DNA of 64,000 nt from assembly GCA_039183205.1 (NCBI GenBank), contig JBCDBR010000004.1, forward strand, positions 62,001 to 126,000. Reading direction: 5' to 3'. Source of the stretch: HKCCE3408 sp039183205 (lineage in GTDB: Bacteria; Pseudomonadota; Alphaproteobacteria; Rhodobacterales; Rhodobacteraceae). How positions within the stretch are numbered: position 1 is the stretch's first letter; every line of letters starts with the position of its first letter. The notes beneath the pieces were generated by a model, which saw only the letters and a program-made list of their open reading frames with translations, searched no databases and had not been told where the DNA came from. This document shows, one piece after another, positions 59,507 through 64,000 of the stretch. Both the position numbers and the translations under genes were made by a program.

Positions 59507-60355
59507 ATGACCGACGAAACCGCGCAAGCTTTTGACCATCCGGTGGCGCGTGCCGCGGCGATGGCGGGACCCGACCCGTTGGACCGGATTATGCTGCGCG
59601 ATCATTTGCGCGAGGTCGAGATCGGGGCGTTCCAAGTCGAACGCGGCCAAACGCAACGGGTGAAATTCAATCTCGTGGTTGAAGTTCAGGCCGCGGCCAG
59701 GTCTGAGACCGATGATGTCGATCGCATATTGTCCTACGACACGTTGGTCGAAGCGATCGACATCGAATTGGCCGCTGAGCGGTTGAATTTATTGGAAACA
59801 TTGGCCGCGCGCATTGCTGAACGCGTGCTGTCCCATCCGCTGGCGGCGCGCTGCTTTGTCCGGATCGAAAAACTCGACCGTGGTCCCTTTGCTTTGGGCG
59901 TCGAAATTGTGCGTAGCGCGACGGAAACCGGCCCGCTGCGTGTATTGCCCGCTGAAAGCGCGCCGCCATCGGTCTTTTTCCTGACCAACGCAGCCATCGC
60001 GCGAAAGGATTTGGGCGCCCTTTTGGATCAGATGCCGACACCTGCAATTTTATGCGTCGGCCCGGCCGATTGTCCGGCGCCCACAGCCGTCCATCCCATG
60101 GCGCAGCGGCGCGTGGATTTCCTAGCGATCGAACAAAATGCTTGGGTGTTGGCGGGCCGCGATCCGCGCTGCGTGGTTGTGGCCAGCCGGACCGAGCTCG
60201 ATTGGGCAATCAAACAAGGCCAGATCAGCGTCTGGGCGCCCTCGAAGATCGTGCTTGATGCGGTCGATGCCCCGCCCAACGAGCATCCCTTGGCGCTGGC
60301 GCAATGGCTGGCGCGCGCCTTTGATGCCGGCGCCCCAGAGACGATCGACGGCTAA
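59507..60355 (+). CDS. Dihydroneopterin aldolase-like protein with C-terminal extension
   Basis: 282 residues. Residues ~25-130 are a FolB domain: HLREVEIGAFQVERGQTQRV, then DDVDRILSYDTLVEAIDIEL, LLETLAARIAERVLSHPLA and RIEKLDRGPFALGVEIVR (Lys of the active site). Residues ~130-282 are an additional domain (VFFLTNAAIARKDLGALLDQ) unlike known folate enzymes. FolB makes hydroxymethyl-dihydropterin; folP and glmM follow 650 bp downstream, consistent with folate synthesis. Stop overlaps the convergent GNAT stop. Confidence 0.85.
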   Translation: MTDETAQAFDHPVARAAAMAGPDPLDRIMLRDHLREVEIGAFQVERGQTQRVKFNLVVEVQAAARSETDDVDRILSYDTLVEAIDIELAAERLNLLETLAARIAERVLSHPLAARCFVRIEKLDRGPFALGVEIVRSATETGPLRVLPAESAPPSVFFLTNAAIARKDLGALLDQMPTPAILCVGPADCPAPTAVHPMAQRRVDFLAIEQNAWVLAGRDPRCVVVASRTELDWAIKQGQISVWAPSKIVLDAVDAPPNEHPLALAQWLARAFDAGAPETIDG

Positions 60356-60876
60356 AGCGCCAGACGCAATTCGCGCATCGGTCCGCCGCCGATGGAATGC
60401 AATCCCGCATCGCGAAATCCGGCCTTTTCCATCACGCGTATCGAGGCGATATTGCTGGGCCGGACCAGCCCATAGACCTCATCGGAGCCCAAATCGTCCC
60501 GCGCAAAATCGACCGCGGCACGGACAAACTCGCTGGCCAAACCTTGGCCCCACATCTCAGGCAACAGATGGTAGGACAGGTTCAATCCCAAAAACCCGTC
60601 CTTAACCGTCAGGCCGCCAAGGCCAACGGGCTGGCCGGCATGAACCAAGGACCAGCGGCCAAATCCGTGGCGCTGCCAATGGGCCATGTCGGTGTCCAAG
60701 GCGCGGCCGGCAGCCTCGGGCGTCACCGGCTGCGCGCCGGGACGATGTGCAACGGTTTCGGGACGTCCGAACAAATCGGCATAAAACCCTCCGTCCTCGG
60801 ACCGGACGGGGTGGCAATTCAGCCGAAGAGTTCCAAACGTTGATGAGCGGAGGCGGTCTGGGGCGCTGTGCTTCAT
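60352..60876 (-). CDS. GNAT acetyltransferase, RimJ/RimL-like
   Basis: 174 residues. TLRLNCHPVRSEDGGFYADL is the start block; YHLLPEMWGQGLASEFVRAA holds the acetyl-CoA loop, and VRPSNIASIRVMEKAGFRDA is the C-terminal conserved region. Members acetylate ribosomal proteins or small amines; the substrate here is unknown. Its stop and the folB-like stop share bases. Confidence 0.88.
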   Translation of the reverse strand: MKHSAPDRLRSSTFGTLRLNCHPVRSEDGGFYADLFGRPETVAHRPGAQPVTPEAAGRALDTDMAHWQRHGFGRWSLVHAGQPVGLGGLTVKDGFLGLNLSYHLLPEMWGQGLASEFVRAAVDFARDDLGSDEVYGLVRPSNIASIRVMEKAGFRDAGLHSIGGGPMRELRLAL

Positions 60877-61000
60877 GTCACAAGTTGATCACGCGAATGT
60901 GGCTCAGAGCAAGACTGCCGTTGCAGCATTGCGGGCTGCTGCATTGCGGCAATGTGGACGCGCGGTTGCTGCGCGCGGGTCAGCGCTATAGGGCAAAGGG

Positions 61001-62020
61001 ATGCATACGTATTACAGACCTATCCCAATCCTCGATCCAGCGCCCATGGATTCTGCGCTGCGGCTGGCGGGGGGGTGGTGCGTGTTTAACCAAATTGAAT
61101 GCCTCACACGGGATGCGCCGCCCCGAATCATCGACGCGCGCGACGCGCCAGACGGTGTGATCGACAAGCTGACAGCGCGGCGCCCGCCGATTGCGGGCCT
61201 CACATGGGACCGGCCGCGCGTGATGGGCATCCTCAATGCGACACCCGACAGCTTTTCCGATGGCGGCGCCTATGCCGATGCCGATGCTGCGATTGCGCGC
61301 GCGTGGAATATGCAGCATAGCGGGGCCGATATCCTGGATATCGGCGGCGAAAGCACCCGGCCGGGCGCACAGGAGGTTCCAAGCGCGACGGAGCAGGCGC
61401 GCGTCGTCCCGCTGATTGAGGCATTGCGCCGCGCGGGGCTGACATTGCCACTGTCAATTGACACACGGAAGGCCGATGTCGCCGCTGCTGCGCTGAATGC
61501 TGGTGCCGATATCATCAACGATGTCAGCGGGTTGCGGTTTGATCCTCATCTTGCAGGATTGGCCGCGGATCGCGGCGCGCCCGTTGTGCTGATGCATTCT
61601 GTCGAAACGCCGGCCACGATGCAAAGCGCGGCGCGATACGACGATGTCTTGCTCGATGTCTACGACGCGCTCAGCCAGGCGCTCGATCAGGCCGCGGCCG
61701 CCGGCATCCCGCGGGGCGCGCTTTTGATCGATCCCGGCATCGGATTTGGCAAGACCGACGCCCACAACACCGCGCTTTTGGCGCGGCTCAGCCTCTTGCA
61801 TATGCTGGGCGCTCCGCTCCTGTTGGGCGTGTCGCGCAAAGGGTTTATCGGGCGGATTGCCGATATTCCGCATGCGCCGGACCGCGACGCGGCATCGGCG
61901 GCTCTTGGCCTATGGGCGATCTCTCAGGGGGTGCAGGTTCTGCGTGTTCACGATATACTTGTCCACAAGCAGATGATCGCGCTCTGGCAGAGAATTGGCG
62001 CGACCGGGCATGAGGAGTGA
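61001..62020 (+). CDS. folP: Dihydropteroate synthase
   Basis: 339 residues. Signature blocks are RPRVMGILNATPDSFSDGG and GADILDIGGESTRPGAQEV, with LSIDTRKADVAAAALNAGAD, LIDPGIGFGKTDAHN and LGVSRKGFIG. The N-terminal ~60 residues are an extension before the barrel, as in several alphaproteobacteria. It condenses p-aminobenzoate with the pterin pyrophosphate. glmM starts 3 bp after its stop, so folP-glmM form one operon. Confidence 0.95.
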   Translation: MHTYYRPIPILDPAPMDSALRLAGGWCVFNQIECLTRDAPPRIIDARDAPDGVIDKLTARRPPIAGLTWDRPRVMGILNATPDSFSDGGAYADADAAIARAWNMQHSGADILDIGGESTRPGAQEVPSATEQARVVPLIEALRRAGLTLPLSIDTRKADVAAAALNAGADIINDVSGLRFDPHLAGLAADRGAPVVLMHSVETPATMQSAARYDDVLLDVYDALSQALDQAAAAGIPRGALLIDPGIGFGKTDAHNTALLARLSLLHMLGAPLLLGVSRKGFIGRIADIPHAPDRDAASAALGLWAISQGVQVLRVHDILVHKQMIALWQRIGATGHEE

Positions 62021-62023
62021 GCG

Positions 62024-63367
62024 ATGGCACGCCAGCTTTTTGGCACCGATGGCATACGCGGACGGGCCAATTCCAAAGAAATGAGCGCGGACGTCGCGTT
62101 GCGTTTGGGCGCGGCGGCCGGTCGGTATTTTCGCCGTGATCGCCGCACCAGCCATCGGGTTGTGATCGGCAAGGATACGCGATTGTCGGGCTACATGATC
62201 GAAACCGCGATGACGGCCGGGTTCACATCGACGGGCATGAATGTCCTGTTGCTGGGGCCGGTGCCAACGCCCGCAGTCGGGATGTTGACCCGATCGATGC
62301 GCGCCGATGTCGGCGTGATGATCTCAGCCAGCCACAACCCCGCGACGGACAATGGCATCAAGCTCTTTGGACCGGACGGCTTTAAACTCTCTGATGAGGC
62401 CGAGGCGGAAATCGAAGCATTGATGATGGGCAGGATCGAGCCCGCGCGCGCGGAAAACATCGGCCGCGCCAAGCGGATCGATGATGGCCGTTTTCGCTAT
62501 GTGGAGCGGGTGAAATCCACGTTTCCTCAGGGCCTTACGCTGGACGGGATGAAGGTCGTGGTCGATTGCGCCAACGGGGCTGCGCATCGCGCCGCGCCCG
62601 AGGTTTTGTGGGAATTGGGCGCAGAGGTCATTCCTGTCGGCATCTCGCCCAACGGTCACAATATCAATCTTGGCGTCGGCTCGACCGCGCCAGAAACGGC
62701 CGCCAAGCGCATTTTGGACACCGGCGCCGATGTCGGTATTTGCCTCGACGGCGATGCCGACCGGGTCATTGTGATCGATGAAAACGGCATGGTGACCGAT
62801 GGCGATCAGATCATGGCGCTCTTTGCCGATCGTTGGGCGCAGGACGGCCGGTTGAAGCACCAGACACTTGCGGCAACGGTTATGTCCAATCTGGGTCTGG
62901 AGCGGTTTCTGAGCGACCGCCAAATCGAGCTTTTTCGCACCCCGGTGGGCGATAGATACGTAGTCGAGGCCATGCGCGCGCAAGGTCTCAACCTCGGCGG
63001 CGAGCAATCCGGACATATCGTAATGACCGATTTTGCCACCACCGGCGATGGTTTGATTGCCGGGCTACAATTTGTGGCCGAAATGGTGCGCACCGGCAAA
63101 GCGGCCAGCGATCTGGGGCGGAACTTCGAGAAAGTGCCGCAGCTTTTGCGCAATGTGCGCTTCGGTAGCGGATCGGACCCGCTGAACTTGCCAGGTGTGC
63201 GCGCGGCCATCAGTGCGGGCGAGCAAAGGTTGGGCGAGGATGGACGGCTTTTGATCCGGAAATCCGGCACCGAACCCTTGATCCGTGTCATGGCAGAGGC
63301 CGAGGACGAAACGCTCATGACCGATGTGGTCAACGAAATCGTTTGCGCGGTCGAGGCAGGAAGCTAA
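62024..63367 (+). CDS. glmM: Phosphoglucosamine mutase
   Basis: 447 residues. The phosphoserine loop is VMISASHNPATDNGIKLFGP, metal loop DGDADRVIVIDENGM, sugar loop GGEQSGHIVMTDFATTGDGL and phosphate loop RKSGTEPLIRVMAEAE. It makes glucosamine-1-phosphate for UDP-GlcNAc and cell wall. folP-glmM linkage is standard. Stop overlaps the convergent guaD stop. Confidence 0.97.
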   Translation: MARQLFGTDGIRGRANSKEMSADVALRLGAAAGRYFRRDRRTSHRVVIGKDTRLSGYMIETAMTAGFTSTGMNVLLLGPVPTPAVGMLTRSMRADVGVMISASHNPATDNGIKLFGPDGFKLSDEAEAEIEALMMGRIEPARAENIGRAKRIDDGRFRYVERVKSTFPQGLTLDGMKVVVDCANGAAHRAAPEVLWELGAEVIPVGISPNGHNINLGVGSTAPETAAKRILDTGADVGICLDGDADRVIVIDENGMVTDGDQIMALFADRWAQDGRLKHQTLAATVMSNLGLERFLSDRQIELFRTPVGDRYVVEAMRAQGLNLGGEQSGHIVMTDFATTGDGLIAGLQFVAEMVRTGKAASDLGRNFEKVPQLLRNVRFGSGSDPLNLPGVRAAISAGEQRLGEDGRLLIRKSGTEPLIRVMAEAEDETLMTDVVNEIVCAVEAGS

Positions 63368-64000
63368 CGCGCCACGACCGGATTGCCGGCAATGTAAACT
63401 GCGGAAACCGCACGGTCATCGCCCATCATGATGGTCGGAAAGAGCGCCTGCCAGATATCGTCGGCCTGGGCGCTGGCCTGAGCGATCGCGGCGGTTGATG
63501 ACAGCGACAGGACCGTCAAATCCGCCACGCAGCCGGCTGCGAGCCGGCCGATATGGGGCGCGCGCAATGCGTCAGCTGACCCGGTCGTGGCAAGCCAGAT
63601 CAGCTCTGACGGGTGCAGCGCGCGTCCGCGCAGTTGGGCAATTTCATAGGCCGATGCCATCGTCCTGAGCATGGAAAAATTCGACCCGCCGCCGGTATCG
63701 GTGGCCAGGCCTACGCGCAGCTTGGCGGCAAGGCCCATATCGAAAAGGCCCGAGCCAATAAACGCGTTCGATGTCGGGCAATGGACCACGGCGGCGCCGA
63801 CCTCGCGCAATCGGTCGATCTCACGTGGCTCCAGATGTATGGCATGGCCGTAAAGCCCGTTCTGCCCCAAAAGCCCGTGCATCTCATACGTATCGAGATA
63901 ATCACGGGCGGTGGGAAAGAGCGATTTGACCCAGGCAATTTCGTCGGTTTGTTCGCTGATATGGGTCTGCATCAAGCAATCGGGATATTCGGCCCAAAGC
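63364..64000 (-). CDS. guaD: Guanine deaminase (C-terminal part, 5' end outside window)
   Basis: About 212 residues remain, the frame running through the right edge (reading LWAEYPDCLMQTHISEQ). Amidohydrolase landmarks: MQTHISEQTDEI (metal His), GHAIHLEPREIDRL (His), VVHCPTSNAFIGSGLF and GLATDTGGGSNFSMLRTM (metal Asp). The HCPTSN block and spacing fit guanine deaminase, which turns guanine into xanthine. Other amidohydrolases of the same branch cannot be fully excluded. Confidence 0.88.
   Translation of the reverse strand, partial: LWAEYPDCLMQTHISEQTDEIAWVKSLFPTARDYLDTYEMHGLLGQNGLYGHAIHLEPREIDRLREVGAAVVHCPTSNAFIGSGLFDMGLAAKLRVGLATDTGGGSNFSMLRTMASAYEIAQLRGRALHPSELIWLATTGSADALRAPHIGRLAAGCVADLTVLSLSSTAAIAQASAQADDIWQALFPTIMMGDDRAVSAVYIAGNPVVAR

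Noticed and set aside
1..64000. CRISPR arrays, insertion sequences, prophage or conjugation genes
   Set aside because: No regularly spaced repeats, transposase, integrase or phage structural motifs were seen on either strand.

Overview
The window is a GC-rich chromosomal segment with about 60 tightly packed protein genes. I saw no rRNA, tRNA, CRISPR array, insertion sequence or prophage gene. Protein sequences and gene order point to an alphaproteobacterium of the Rhodobacterales (Roseobacter-like). The indicators are a pdhA-pdhB-pdhC cluster whose E1-beta carries its own lipoyl domain next to an ftsB-like gene, fda/pgk/gap/tkt beside a zapA-like gene, a CHCC zinc-finger protein before polA, a small exported protein wedged between glyQ and glyS, and many RTX/Hint-type secreted proteins. 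The genus is inference only.

Layout. 1-5000: end of an acid-sugar dehydratase-like enolase-superfamily gene, an RTX protein, a FadR-type regulator with a palindrome at its own promoter, an OmpA-like lipoprotein and an Ada-like DNA alkylation repair protein. 5300-16800: nth and a PfkB sugar/nucleoside kinase (overlapping), a subtilisin, a membrane protein, a divergent sulfotransferase/GT14-like glycosyltransferase pair, zinc-finger protein, polA, rluE-like gene and a Hint-domain protein. 16870-26490 (minus strand): pyruvate dehydrogenase genes, ftsB, class I aldolase, an unknown exported protein, pgk, gap and a 47-residue membrane protein. 26660-34100: a DUF808-type membrane protein, a decayed stretch with an interrupted GNAT gene, tkt, a coiled-coil gene plus zapA, an SDR, bioY and an exported protein. 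34090-42740 (minus strand): purF, cvpA, radA, pqiA-like, alr, dnaB, pyrE, pyrC. 42875-48876: urease genes ureD-A-B-C-(unknown exported protein)-E-F-G. 48870-64000: an unknown protein, an exported protein, a protease-like protein with all three catalytic residues lost, glyQ-unknown-glyS, a divergent pyruvate phosphate dikinase-like protein, SleB-type hydrolase, folB-like fusion, GNAT, folP, glmM and part of guaD.

How it fits together. Most of the window is housekeeping: lower glycolysis and gluconeogenesis (fda, pgk, gap, tkt, the ppdK-like gene, pdhABC), pyrimidine and purine synthesis (pyrC, pyrE, purF), folate synthesis (folB, folP), cell wall and division (glmM, alr, ftsB, zapA, SleB), replication and repair (polA, dnaB, nth, radA, ada-like) and nitrogen acquisition from urea. 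The accessory part is a set of secreted or surface proteins (RTX, Hint, subtilisin, sulfotransferase and glycosyltransferase).

Nothing here is a clearly new multi-gene system. The most interesting leads are: a perfect 20-bp palindrome between ureC and a divergent 28-codon membrane micro-ORF inside the urease cluster; LacI-type operator-like palindromes in front of gap and pdhA; the triad-less HtrA-like pseudoprotease with SPOR and peptidoglycan-binding domains; the unknown exported protein inserted in the urease operon; the amber-interrupted acetyltransferase in a decayed stretch; and the sulfotransferase/GT14 pair.
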